A program made the translations under genes and the position numbers. 64,000 bases of DNA from Clostridia bacterium. Lineage in GTDB: Bacteria > Bacillota > Clostridia > UBA1381 > UBA9506. Positions 44,186-53,310 of the stretch are shown here, piece by piece (position 1 is the first letter of the stretch; each line of letters begins with the position of its first letter). The notes beneath the pieces were generated by a model, which searched no databases, was not told the DNA's origin, and worked only from the letters and a program-made list of their open reading frames with translations. The stretch is taken from NCBI GenBank assembly GCA_017399695.1, contig JAFQBK010000006.1, forward strand, positions 25,881 through 89,880. Reading direction: 5' to 3'.

Positions 44186-45646
44186 TTGAAGATATTATTT
44201 GCAACATCCGAATGTGCGCCGTTTGTCAAAACGGGAGGTTTGGGCGATGTATCCGCCGCTCTTCCTCCGGCACTCTCTGCGCTTGGGCAGGAGGTGTCGG
44301 TGGTGCTTCCGTATTACGGGAGTGTCAAGGAACGGTTTTCCGGAGAAGTTTCATTTATTACGAGTTTTTATGTGCCGCTTGCCTGGCGCCACGTGTATTG
44401 CGGTATTTTTCATACACAAAAAGACGGAGTCGACTATTATTTTATCGACAATGAATACTATTTTATGCGAGGCTCTGTGTATGGGGATTATGACGACGGA
44501 GAACGCTACGCATTTTTCTGTAAGGCATGCCTCGAGATGCTTCGTTATCTTAACTATTACCCCGACGTCATCCATGCAAACGACTGGCAATGTGCGATGA
44601 TTCCTTTGTTTTATCGCGGCTTTTATCAGCGAATCAGCGAATACTCCGGTATCAAAACAATGTTTACGATACATAATATGGAGTATCAGGGAAAGGTATC
44701 GTATGACTTTTTAAAAGAAGTATTGGGAATGGATGACTATTATTTACGCTATTTGAGCTTTGACGGTTGTATTAACCTGATGTTTTCGGCGATTGTGCTT
44801 TCGGATAAGGTGACGACGGTGTCCGAAACCTATGCGGAAGAGGTCAAAAACCCCTATTTCGGGCATGGTCTTGACCGCGTGCTTTGGGGTGTATCCTATA
44901 AATTCTGCGGGATTACCAATGGAATCGATACAGTGCAGTTTGACCCAAAAACCGATGAAAATCTGTATCGCAAATACAGCACAAAGTCCATGGGTGGAAA
45001 AACCGTGGGCAAGAAAAAAATACAAGAGGAGTTAGGTCTCTATCAGGACCCGGACTGTGCACTTATGTCTATGGTTACACGTTTGGTCGCACATAAGGGG
45101 CTTGATTTGGTGGAGCGCGTTTTAGACGATATCATGACCCGCCGGATACAGATGGTCATTTTGGGAACGGGAGACTACCGTTTTCACGAAAGGCTCAAAA
45201 GCTTTGCCGCACGCTATCCCGACAAACTTTCCGTTCTGCTTCGATTTGATACTAAAATGTCATCTAAACTTTATGCGGCGAGCGATTTGTTTTTAATGCC
45301 GTCAAAAGCAGAACCCTGCGGACTTGCGCAAATGATTGCGATGCGCTACGGTGCGCTTCCCATTGTACGTAAAGTTGGCGGACTTTCCGATACGGTGTTT
45401 CCCATCAATCCCGAAACGGGAGAGGGCAGAGGTTTTACTTTTGAAAGCTATAATGCACACGATATGCTAAATGCAGTTGACAGAGCACTTGACCTTTACT
45501 ATAACGACCGGGAACTATTCCGCCGGATTGCAAAACGCAATATGGAGGAAGATTTCAGCTGGGGTAGATCTGCGGCAAGGTATCTTGCCATTTACGAATC
45601 AATGGTGGCAAATGGGCCGGAAGGGAATTGGTATGAAATACGATAA
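44186..45646 (+). CDS. glgA: glycogen synthase
   Basis: 486 aa, TTG start at 44186 with AGAGGAGCT. It extends glucan chains from ADP-glucose (GT5, GT-B fold). The N-terminal KILFATSECAPFVKTGGLGDV carries the KTGGL sugar-nucleotide motif; HANDWQ and NGIDTVQFDP follow; the C-terminal SKAEPCGLAQMIAMRYGALPIV region carries the catalytic Glu. Full length. Confidence 0.96.
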   Translation: MKILFATSECAPFVKTGGLGDVSAALPPALSALGQEVSVVLPYYGSVKERFSGEVSFITSFYVPLAWRHVYCGIFHTQKDGVDYYFIDNEYYFMRGSVYGDYDDGERYAFFCKACLEMLRYLNYYPDVIHANDWQCAMIPLFYRGFYQRISEYSGIKTMFTIHNMEYQGKVSYDFLKEVLGMDDYYLRYLSFDGCINLMFSAIVLSDKVTTVSETYAEEVKNPYFGHGLDRVLWGVSYKFCGITNGIDTVQFDPKTDENLYRKYSTKSMGGKTVGKKKIQEELGLYQDPDCALMSMVTRLVAHKGLDLVERVLDDIMTRRIQMVILGTGDYRFHERLKSFAARYPDKLSVLLRFDTKMSSKLYAASDLFLMPSKAEPCGLAQMIAMRYGALPIVRKVGGLSDTVFPINPETGEGRGFTFESYNAHDMLNAVDRALDLYYNDRELFRRIAKRNMEEDFSWGRSAARYLAIYESMVANGPEGNWYEIR

Positions 45647-48059
45647 AGAAATGCTGAAAAAACAAATGGACGAAAAAATGATGCGCCTGTTTGGTTGCAC
45701 ATCGCAGGAGGCATCGCCGCAACAAATCTATAAAAGTACGGCTTATGTGGTGCGGGATATCTTAATGAAAAAACGTGCAGATTTCGAAAACGAAGTCAAA
45801 AAACAAGGTGCGAAACGTGTTTATTATATGTCGATGGAGTTTTTGGTCGGCACGTCCTTAAAAAATCATTTGCATCATCTGGGCATTCGTGAGGAAATGG
45901 ACGAGGCAATCCGTCTGTGCGGCGTAGAGCCTGAAACGGTATACGGAATGGAGCCGGACGCAGGTCTCGGAAACGGCGGACTTGGCAGACTTGCGTCCTG
46001 CTATATGGATGCACTCACAACCCTCGAAATGCCGGCAACAGGATTTTCCATTCGTTATGAGTTCGGTATATTCAAACAGAAAATCGTAGACGGTTGGCAA
46101 ATGGAGTTTCCGGATAACTGGCTCGACAAAGGAGATGTGTGGCTCGTTCCGCGAGAGGATGAGGCATACGAAGTGAAATTTGACGGCTATGTAGAAGAAC
46201 ACTGGGAAAACGGACAAAACCGCATTGAGCATAAAGACTATTACACCGTGCTTGCCGTTCCCTATGATATGATGATTTCAGGGGCAGACTCCGAGGCAGT
46301 TAATAGTCTGGTGCTATGGAGCGCAAAATCTCCGAACCGTCTGGATATGGACTTGTTCTCCCGTGGCGAGTACGTAAGGTCCATGGAGCAAAACGCAATG
46401 GCAGAGGCGATTTCCAAGGTGCTTTATCCTGCAGATGACCACTATAAAGGTAAGGCATTAAGACTTTCCCAGCAATACCTTTTGGTGTGCGCATCTCTGC
46501 AAAGCATCTTGCGCAAGTTTTTTAAGGAATACGATGATATTCATCTTCTGCCACAAAAGGTTGCGATTCATATCAATGACACGCATCCGGCACTGTGCGT
46601 ACCGGAGCTCATGCGGATTCTTTTGGATGAGCACGGTCTAAACTGGGAAACGGCATGGGAAATTACGCAAAAAACGCTTGCCTATACCAACCATACCGTG
46701 ATGAGCGAGGCACTCGAGCGTTGGCCGGAATCGTTATTCCGTGAAAAGCTGCCGCGCATTTATCAGATTGTGCAGGAAATCCATCGCCGTTTCCATCAGC
46801 TTTTGGTACAAAACTATGGCAGCGACCACGCAAAAATTAATTATATGGATATCATCGCAGATGGACAGGTGAAGATGGCAAACCTTTGTCTTTCTTGTTG
46901 TCACAAGGTCAATGGTGTTTCTAAACTCCACAGCGATATTTTGAAAAACGATGTCTTTCACGACTTTTACTATATTATGCCTGATAAGTTCGATAATGTG
47001 ACCAACGGGATTGCTTACCGCCGATGGCTGTGTCAGGCGAACCCGGAGCTTTGCGCATTGATTAAAGAACTGATTGGTGATGGTTTTTTAAAGGATGCTT
47101 GCCAGTTGGAAAAACTGCTTTCATATCGCAATGATTCGCAGGTATTGGAAAGACTTTCCGCCATTAAAAGAAACAACAAGGTAAATCTTGCGCAATATAT
47201 TAAGGAGCATAACGGCATTATTGTAGATCCGGATTCCATCTTTGATGTTCAGGTCAAGCGCCTGCACGAATATAAACGTCAGCTATTAAATGTTCTTCAT
47301 ATTATGCATCTGTACCAAAAAATTTTGGAGAATCCATCGATGGAAATCAAACCGCGGACCTTTATTTTTGGTGCCAAGGCATCTGCTGGATATGTGATGG
47401 CAAAGCAAATCATTCGCCTGATCCATATGGTCGCAAAAGAGGTAAACTCTAACCCCCTGACCCGCGATAAGCTAAAGGTCATCTTTTTGGAGGATTACAG
47501 AGTTTCCTTGGCAGAGCTTATCATCCCTGCCGCCGAAATTTCAGAACAGATTTCCGTCGCGGGTAAAGAGGCATCGGGCACGGGCAATATGAAACTGATG
47601 ATTAATGGAGCTGTCACCTTGGGAACGCTCGACGGAGCAAATGTCGAGATATTAGAGCAAGTGGGCAAAGAAAATATTTTCCTGTTCGGTCTTACGGCAG
47701 ATGAGGTGGTAGGCTTGTGGAAAAAAGGATATCAGCCGATGGAGTATGTGAGAAAAAGTCCCGAACTTTCAGCGGTGCTTGACTGGCTTTCTTCTGGTGT
47801 GGGCGGAGTTAATTTTACAGATATTAAAAATTCGCTCACGCAGGGAAGCTATGGTAGTGCGGACAGCTTTATGACACTGGCGGATTTTGAATCTTATAAA
47901 AATGCGCATGAGACGGTTCTGAAAGCATACGGAGACAAGGAGAAATTTATGAAGATGTCTCTTACAAATATCGCAAAGGCAGGGATATTCTCGTCTGACC
48001 GCGCGGTGATGGAATACGCAGAGCGCATCTGGGAGTTAAAACCTGTTCACAAAGGATGA
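45633..48059 (+). CDS. glgP: glycogen phosphorylase
   Basis: 808 aa from the ATG at 45633 (GGAAGGGAA upstream), overlapping glgA by 14 bp; the longer upstream frame is inside glgA. It releases glucose 1-phosphate from glycogen. Motifs: YYMSMEFLVGTSLKNHL, EPDAGLGNGGLGRLASCYMDAL, NDTHPALCVPELMR, and the pyridoxal-phosphate lysine region EASGTGNMKLMINGAVTLGTLDGANVE (near 640-666). Confidence 0.96.
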   Translation: MKYDKEMLKKQMDEKMMRLFGCTSQEASPQQIYKSTAYVVRDILMKKRADFENEVKKQGAKRVYYMSMEFLVGTSLKNHLHHLGIREEMDEAIRLCGVEPETVYGMEPDAGLGNGGLGRLASCYMDALTTLEMPATGFSIRYEFGIFKQKIVDGWQMEFPDNWLDKGDVWLVPREDEAYEVKFDGYVEEHWENGQNRIEHKDYYTVLAVPYDMMISGADSEAVNSLVLWSAKSPNRLDMDLFSRGEYVRSMEQNAMAEAISKVLYPADDHYKGKALRLSQQYLLVCASLQSILRKFFKEYDDIHLLPQKVAIHINDTHPALCVPELMRILLDEHGLNWETAWEITQKTLAYTNHTVMSEALERWPESLFREKLPRIYQIVQEIHRRFHQLLVQNYGSDHAKINYMDIIADGQVKMANLCLSCCHKVNGVSKLHSDILKNDVFHDFYYIMPDKFDNVTNGIAYRRWLCQANPELCALIKELIGDGFLKDACQLEKLLSYRNDSQVLERLSAIKRNNKVNLAQYIKEHNGIIVDPDSIFDVQVKRLHEYKRQLLNVLHIMHLYQKILENPSMEIKPRTFIFGAKASAGYVMAKQIIRLIHMVAKEVNSNPLTRDKLKVIFLEDYRVSLAELIIPAAEISEQISVAGKEASGTGNMKLMINGAVTLGTLDGANVEILEQVGKENIFLFGLTADEVVGLWKKGYQPMEYVRKSPELSAVLDWLSSGVGGVNFTDIKNSLTQGSYGSADSFMTLADFESYKNAHETVLKAYGDKEKFMKMSLTNIAKAGIFSSDRAVMEYAERIWELKPVHKG

Positions 48060-48064
48060 GGGAT

Positions 48065-49900
48065 ATGGAACTGATTTATGACAGTCGAAATCCGCTATTT
48101 CAAACGCCGGCAGGCAGCGCAAGCGTCGAGGAGGAAGTCATTTTTTCTGTCTTTTTGAGTGAAAAGAATGCAGAGGTCTTTTTGCTGCTGCAAAAGGACG
48201 GAGAGGAAGAAGTCCGGTATCGGTTTGAACCGATGGGAAGAAAATACGGATACTTTACCTATCAGATGCGCATTGCACCGACTTCAGCGGGACTCTATTT
48301 TTACCGCTTTTTTATTCGGGCAGCCAGCGGGGAATCTATCTTCGGGCGCGGTGATGGAAATCTCCCGTCGGAAAGTAGCGACCGCCGGTGGCAGCTGCTC
48401 TGTTATTCCGAAGAAATCAGACCACCCAAAGCCTTTTCCGGCAAGGTGTTTTATCAGATTTTCCCTGACCGTTTTTATCGGGAGGGAAGCTGTGATTTAT
48501 CGGAAAAACTTGGCCCGTTTCGTATTCACGAAAATATGCAGGAGGAGCCTGACTACCTGCCAGATGTACAGGGAGAAATCAAAAATAACGACTTTTTCGG
48601 GGGCAATCTTTTGGGCATTACCAAAAAACTTGATTACCTTGCGTCCTTGGGAGTCGAGGTTTTGTATCTCAATCCAATTTTTATGGCATACTCAAACCAC
48701 CGCTACGATACGGCGGATTATAAACGGATTGACCCGATGCTTGGAACGGAAAGCGATTTTTCTGCGCTATGCCGGGAGGCGCACACCCGCGGGATGAAAA
48801 TCATCCTGGATGGCGTGTTTTCCCATACGGGTGACCGAAGCGTCTATTTTGACCGCTGCAGCGAATTTGGCGGAGGCGCAGTAAGTAAACCTGACTCCGC
48901 GTTTCGCTCGTGGTATCGCTTTTCCGAATATCCGCATAGTTACGAAAGCTGGTGGGGGATTAAGACCTTGCCCTGTGTTGAAGAAATGGAGCCGTCGTAT
49001 CTTTCTTTTATCCTGGCAGATGAGGACAGCGTTATCCGTCATTGGTTGAGGCTGGGAGCAGACGGGTTTCGTCTTGATGTAGCAGATGAACTGCCGGATG
49101 AATTTCTTCGTATTCTTTATCGCACGGTCAAGGAGGAAAAGCCTGATGCGCTGGTCATTGGCGAGGTGTGGGAGGATGCCTCCAACAAAATCAGCTACGG
49201 CGTACGCAGAAAGTATCTGTGGGGCGAGGAACTAGATGGCGTAATGAATTATGTTTACCGCGCAGCAATCATCGATTTTGTCAGCGAAAGAATCGATGCA
49301 AAACAGTTTATGGAGAGAATATCGGAGCTTTCGGAGCATTATCCAAAAGAGACACTTTTGTGCTCAATGAACTTTTTGTCTACCCACGATACCGCCCGCA
49401 TTTTCACCCTGCTTGCGGGGAAAGACGGGAATTCTATGAGTCGGGCGGAAAGGGCAAACGCAAGGCTCAATGAAGCAGAATATAAAAAAGGCCGCAAGCT
49501 TTTGTCTGCGGCGGTGTTTCTTTTGTTTACCTTGCCGGGCTGTCCTAGCATTTATTACGGGGATGAAATCGGAATGCAAGGGTATGAAGACCCTTTCAAT
49601 CGCCGGTTCTTTGATTGGGAACATCCTGATATTGAAATTATGGAGGAGTATCGGCGCCTGGCGAAATGTCATACGCAGTCAGAGGCTTTGGGGCAAGGTA
49701 TCATTCAAAAGGTTTCTGCCCGGGGACGGTTTGTAATATATAGCCGCAGGAGTGACAAGGAAGAGCTTTTTTGTGCACTCAATCTTTCTGATACACCGGA
49801 AGAAATTGTAGCAGGAGAATGCAGTCCTCTCATTTTAAACAAGTGCGTGTATCAAGATGGAATCCTTACCGTTTTGCCTTATGGATATGCAATTTGGTAA
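48065..49900 (+). CDS. GH13 alpha-glucan hydrolase, neopullulanase/cyclomaltodextrinase-like
   Basis: 611 aa from the ATG at 48065, 9 bp after AAAGG; an ATG at 48056 overlapping the glgP stop is less well spaced. An N-terminal beta domain (1 to about 125) resembles CBM34-like modules. The GH13 barrel follows: VLYLNPIFMAYSNHRYDTADY, DGVFSHTG, DGFRLDVADE (nucleophile Asp), VIGEVWEDA (acid/base Glu), NFLSTHDTAR. There is no signal peptide, so it works in the cytoplasm, probably on glycogen limit dextrins together with GlgP (inference). Confidence 0.9.
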   Translation: MELIYDSRNPLFQTPAGSASVEEEVIFSVFLSEKNAEVFLLLQKDGEEEVRYRFEPMGRKYGYFTYQMRIAPTSAGLYFYRFFIRAASGESIFGRGDGNLPSESSDRRWQLLCYSEEIRPPKAFSGKVFYQIFPDRFYREGSCDLSEKLGPFRIHENMQEEPDYLPDVQGEIKNNDFFGGNLLGITKKLDYLASLGVEVLYLNPIFMAYSNHRYDTADYKRIDPMLGTESDFSALCREAHTRGMKIILDGVFSHTGDRSVYFDRCSEFGGGAVSKPDSAFRSWYRFSEYPHSYESWWGIKTLPCVEEMEPSYLSFILADEDSVIRHWLRLGADGFRLDVADELPDEFLRILYRTVKEEKPDALVIGEVWEDASNKISYGVRRKYLWGEELDGVMNYVYRAAIIDFVSERIDAKQFMERISELSEHYPKETLLCSMNFLSTHDTARIFTLLAGKDGNSMSRAERANARLNEAEYKKGRKLLSAAVFLLFTLPGCPSIYYGDEIGMQGYEDPFNRRFFDWEHPDIEIMEEYRRLAKCHTQSEALGQGIIQKVSARGRFVIYSRRSDKEELFCALNLSDTPEEIVAGECSPLILNKCVYQDGILTVLPYGYAIW

Positions 49901-49903
49901 TAA

Positions 49904-49935
49904 AAAAGAGAAGCTGCTTTTGCAGCTTCTCTTTT
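49904..49935. terminator. bidirectional terminator at the end of the glycogen operon
   Basis: A 14-bp perfect stem AAAAGAGAAGCTGC with GCAGCTTCTCTTTT, loop TTTT. It also serves the convergent regulator gene. Confidence 0.9.
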
Positions 49936-50533
49936 AATTAAAATTGCAAAACTTTTTCACGGCTTTCCCTAATATATCAACCTTATCTTTTGGGTATACT
50001 GTCGGCTCTCTGCTTTTTTCGGTAAACAAAAAGATGTTATCAGCATCTTCTTTGACATACCGCAAGAGATGTGTACGTTTTTCGATCAGCACAAGCGCCA
50101 GCTCATCTTCCGGAACGTTTTCGGTGCGAAGACAAATCACCATATCACCTTGTTCCAGACGACCGATTTTTAAGGACTCGTCGATGATGCGAAAGCCTAA
50201 GAACTCGCCCTTGCCCAAGACATCACGGGTTAGAGCGATTTTTGCCCGTTCACCATTTCGGTCCAAAGGAAATGAGGGAATCTCCACGAGTTCCGGCTTT
50301 TCCGGATCGGGCGTTGTTACTGTAATTTTCGGCTCGTTTAATAGCTCGTTGATAGTCACACCGAAAAGCTCAGCAATGCGTGCGAGTTTTTCGTGCGAAT
50401 CGAGGTGCTCAACATATCCGCTTTCGTAGTTTGAAATCGTACTTTTTGTTACCCCCAAATATGCAGCAACCTGTGCCTGCGTGAGACCTTTTTGTTTTCG
50501 CAATCTTTTGAAATTGACACTAAAATAAGACAC
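49934..50533 (-). CDS. XRE-family regulator with S24/LexA-like C-terminal domain
   Basis: 199 aa. The N-terminal helix-turn-helix (NFKRLRKQKGLTQAQVAAYLGVTKSTISNYESG, about 7-40) is followed by a linker and an S24-like beta domain (FLGFRIIDESLKIGRLEQGDMVIC, ALVLIEKRTHLLRYV). A Ser (in DESL) and a Lys (in EKRTHLLRYVK) lie near the places of the LexA/CI catalytic pair, but an obvious cleavage site is not seen. It may be a stress-induced repressor. The dacF-like gene lies 27 bp upstream on the same strand. Confidence 0.8.
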   Translation of the reverse strand: MSYFSVNFKRLRKQKGLTQAQVAAYLGVTKSTISNYESGYVEHLDSHEKLARIAELFGVTINELLNEPKITVTTPDPEKPELVEIPSFPLDRNGERAKIALTRDVLGKGEFLGFRIIDESLKIGRLEQGDMVICLRTENVPEDELALVLIEKRTHLLRYVKEDADNIFLFTEKSREPTVYPKDKVDILGKAVKKFCNFN

Positions 50534-50560
50534 AGTATTTGCCTCCTTTCGGGGATGGAA

Positions 50561-51871
50561 TTAACGGTAGAAATTTCTTCTGCTTGCGTTTTTCCTGCGT
50601 TCGCGCAGTTTTTTCTGTCTGCGCAGTTCATTCCAACGCAGAATCAAAATGATAACAACGATGATGCCTAAAGGAACCATCACCCATGCGCTTAAAATCC
50701 AGGAAAGAATGGTTCCGAAAATCATACGGATATAGCTGATACCAATATCTTTTTTATTGACCAACTCGACCTTGCCCAATTCGTAGCCATCATAAGAGTA
50801 TGTAAGATATCCGACAGTTTCACCGGCTTTGATGGGTGCTGTTACCGTGTCGGGAAGCGACAGTGCCGTTTCAAGTTTTTCTTTTTCGTAGTTTACGGGA
50901 AGCAGCGCCCGCAAGGGTTCTTTGGATGAAAGTACCGCCTGCTCGCTGCCGGAAGCCCAGCGCACCTCTTTGGTTGCTAAAATTTCTTCCGTGTTGGAAA
51001 GTGTCTGCATTTTATAGTTCTTAAATGCATAGTCAAACAAAGTAATCGGGTCAGCGAAAGAGTAGTTGATGCCGTCGGTCTGCGGCGCATCCAAAACGAC
51101 ACAGACGTATTTTGCACCGTCTTTTTCTGCGCTTGCGACCAGACATTTTCCCGCCTTCGAGGTATAGCCTGTTTTGATACCTGTTGCAGCGGAGTAGAGA
51201 TATGTTCTGCCCATCGCAGGGTTAATGAGTGCATTGTGATTGGAAAATTCGCGCACTTCTGTATATTTATTTGTCGGCGGAATCTGATATTTTGTGGTAG
51301 AAACAATCTGACTGAACAAGTCATATTTCATCGCCTCACGCGCAATGAGGCAAAGGTCGCGCGCGGTGGTGTAGTGATTGTCATCATGATATCCGTGCGG
51401 GTTTGCAAAATGGGAGCCGGTCGCACCGAGTTCTGCGGCACGCTGATTCATCGTCTGCGCAAAAGCCTCTTGTGAGCCGGAGACCTCCTCGCCGAGCGCG
51501 TTGGCGGCATCGTTTGCCGAGTCCACCAAAAGACCGTATAAAAGGTCACGGACGGAGATTTCTTCTCCTTTTAATAAGCCCATATTACTTCCGTCACGGT
51601 CGATATCCACAGCCGTTTCCGAAATGGTAATAATTTTATCAGGGTCCAGATTTTCTACTGCCAAAAGCGCGGTTAACACCTTTGTCGTACTGGCAGGATA
51701 CCGCTTGGCATCCGCATCTTTTTCATATAAAACACGTCCGCTTTTTGCATCCATTAAAATTGCAGAGGATGCCTTTATGTCAAGTCCTTCACTTACAGGG
51801 TCAGCCATTGCAGGTACACAGAGCCCGAATACTAATATCGATGCGCAGATGAAGCAAACCAGCTTTTTCAT
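50561..51871 (-). CDS. D-alanyl-D-alanine carboxypeptidase, DacF-like (S11)
   Basis: 436 aa with GAAGGAGGG before the ATG. Signal peptide about 1-23 (KLVCFICASILVFGLCVPAMA). Penicillin-binding motifs: PASTTK (SxxK, near 59-64), DSANDA (SxN, near 117), GIKTGYT (KTG, near 237). A C-terminal membrane anchor (MVPLGIIVVIILILRW, about 395-412) and a very basic tail (RRQKKLRERRKNASRR) end it. It trims the terminal D-Ala of peptidoglycan stem peptides. dacF in Bacillus acts in spore cortex, but here the promoter looks sigma-A-like. Confidence 0.94.
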   Translation of the reverse strand: MKKLVCFICASILVFGLCVPAMADPVSEGLDIKASSAILMDAKSGRVLYEKDADAKRYPASTTKVLTALLAVENLDPDKIITISETAVDIDRDGSNMGLLKGEEISVRDLLYGLLVDSANDAANALGEEVSGSQEAFAQTMNQRAAELGATGSHFANPHGYHDDNHYTTARDLCLIAREAMKYDLFSQIVSTTKYQIPPTNKYTEVREFSNHNALINPAMGRTYLYSAATGIKTGYTSKAGKCLVASAEKDGAKYVCVVLDAPQTDGINYSFADPITLFDYAFKNYKMQTLSNTEEILATKEVRWASGSEQAVLSSKEPLRALLPVNYEKEKLETALSLPDTVTAPIKAGETVGYLTYSYDGYELGKVELVNKKDIGISYIRMIFGTILSWILSAWVMVPLGIIVVIILILRWNELRRQKKLRERRKNASRRNFYR

Positions 51872-51916
51872 CAGTCGCCCTCCTTCAAATTAATACAATA
51901 AAACAAATCACTTCTT

Positions 51917-51945
51917 ATTTTACTATGAATCAAACAAAAAATCAA
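51917..51945 (-). promoter_or_regulatory. promoter of the dacF-like gene
   Basis: On the minus strand TTGATT (51940-51945), a 17-bp spacer and TAAAAT (51917-51922). Confidence 0.55.
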
Positions 51946-51974
51946 CAGATAAGCCAAAAAAATGTTGGAAAGCC

Positions 51975-52003
51975 TTGAAAAATATGTGAAACTAGTATAT
52001 AAT
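51975..52003 (+). promoter_or_regulatory. promoter of cmk-plsC-ispH/rpsA
   Basis: TTGAAA (51975-51980), a 17-bp spacer and a perfect TATAAT (51998-52003), 50 bp before the cmk start. Confidence 0.75.
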
Positions 52004-52052
52004 ATCAAAGAATGTAATTTTGCAAATGTGCAAGCAGGAGGATAGTAAGACA

Positions 52053-52736
52053 ATGATTAAAATTGCCATTGACGGACCTTCCGGCGCAGGAAAAAGCACC
52101 GTATCAAAAGCACTGGCGAAAAAGCTGGGCTACATCTATGTTGATACGGGTGCAATGTATCGCGCAGCGGCGCTTGGATGTATTACCGCAGAGATTGATA
52201 TTAAAAATAATCCAGAGCGCGCGGCAGAGATGGTTTCCTATATGAATATTGATATTAAATATGGAGATGACGGTTCGCAGTTAATCTTTTTAGACCGTGA
52301 AAATGTAACTGACTTTATCCGTACGCCTGAGGTTTCCATCGGTGCATCCGATATTTCCAAGATTCCCGATGTGCGTTTAAAGCTCGTTGATATTCAGAGA
52401 AAACTCGGCGAACAAAGCAATGTCATCATGGACGGCCGTGATATCGGAACCTATGTGTTCCCTGATGCAGATGTCAAAATTTTCTTGACAGCAACAGATG
52501 AAGAGCGTGCAAGAAGAAGACACAAAGAACTACTCGAAAAAGGACAGACAGTGACATTCGAAGAAGTGCTCGAGGATATGCGCTACCGTGACAAAAACGA
52601 CTCTACCCGTGCGTTTGCACCTTTAAAACCGGCGGAGGACAGCGTTTTGGTTGAGACGGACGGCTTAAGCTTTGAGGAGACAGTGGAAAAAGTTCAGTCC
52701 ATCATTTTAGAGAGGCTGGGTCAGAATGCTTTATAA
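52053..52736 (+). CDS. cmk: cytidylate kinase
   Basis: 227 aa from the ATG at 52053 with CAGGAGG upstream; the frame is open 11 codons further but lacks an SD. P-loop IDGPSGAGKSTVSKALAKKLG at the N-terminus, YVDTGAMYRAAAL, VIMDGRDIGTYVFPDADVKIFLTA. It phosphorylates CMP and dCMP. The cmk - plsC - ispH/rpsA order is common in Clostridia. Confidence 0.97.
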   Translation: MIKIAIDGPSGAGKSTVSKALAKKLGYIYVDTGAMYRAAALGCITAEIDIKNNPERAAEMVSYMNIDIKYGDDGSQLIFLDRENVTDFIRTPEVSIGASDISKIPDVRLKLVDIQRKLGEQSNVIMDGRDIGTYVFPDADVKIFLTATDEERARRRHKELLEKGQTVTFEEVLEDMRYRDKNDSTRAFAPLKPAEDSVLVETDGLSFEETVEKVQSIILERLGQNAL

Positions 52737-53310
52737 GTTTTTAAGCTTTTTGCTTCGGATATTTATGCACCTCATCTTTCGGGTCAAGGTTTCCAATATC
52801 GAAAACTTTCCGAAGGAAGGGCCGGTAATCGTGAGTATTAACCATACCAGTTATTGGGATGTGCCGCTGGTGGGTTGTATGATGCCGCGAAAGCTTCACT
52901 ATATGGCGAAGCAGGATTTGTTTAAGGTTCCGCTTTTGGGCGGTTTTATGAAATGGGTAGGCGCGTTTCCCGTCGCAAGGGGCAAGGGAGATATTGGCGC
53001 CATCCGTACCGCACTTGAGGTTTTGAATCAGGGAAAGGTTGTTGCAATTTTCCCCGAGGGACGCCGCGTGAAAAAAGGAATGGAGCATTCTGCAAAACCC
53101 GGTGTCGCACTGATTGCAGAAAAAAGCGGCGCGCCGATTCTGCCGATTGCCATCGGTGGAACATACCGTTTGTTTGCCCGCGTACCGATTACAGTGGGTG
53201 AACCGGTATGGGTTGAGGCTCCCGAAAAAGGTCACTTATCGTCTGATGAGCTGAAGGAAATCAGCTCCGGCGTGCTACATACGATTTTAACCATGGCAGG
53301 TGAGGCTTGA
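52726..53310 (+). CDS. plsC: 1-acyl-sn-glycerol-3-phosphate acyltransferase
   Basis: 194 aa overlapping cmk by 11 bp. An N-terminal hydrophobic segment is followed by the acyltransferase motif NHTSYWDVPLVG (HX4D, near 39) and FPEGRRVKKG (near 109). It makes phosphatidic acid in the membrane. The stop TGA overlaps the next ATG by one base. Confidence 0.94.
   Translation: MLYKFLSFLLRIFMHLIFRVKVSNIENFPKEGPVIVSINHTSYWDVPLVGCMMPRKLHYMAKQDLFKVPLLGGFMKWVGAFPVARGKGDIGAIRTALEVLNQGKVVAIFPEGRRVKKGMEHSAKPGVALIAEKSGAPILPIAIGGTYRLFARVPITVGEPVWVEAPEKGHLSSDELKEISSGVLHTILTMAGEA

Noticed and set aside
49934..50533. LexA (SOS repressor)
   Set aside because: The N-terminus is an XRE-type helix-turn-helix, not the LexA winged helix, and no Ala-Gly cleavage site is visible.
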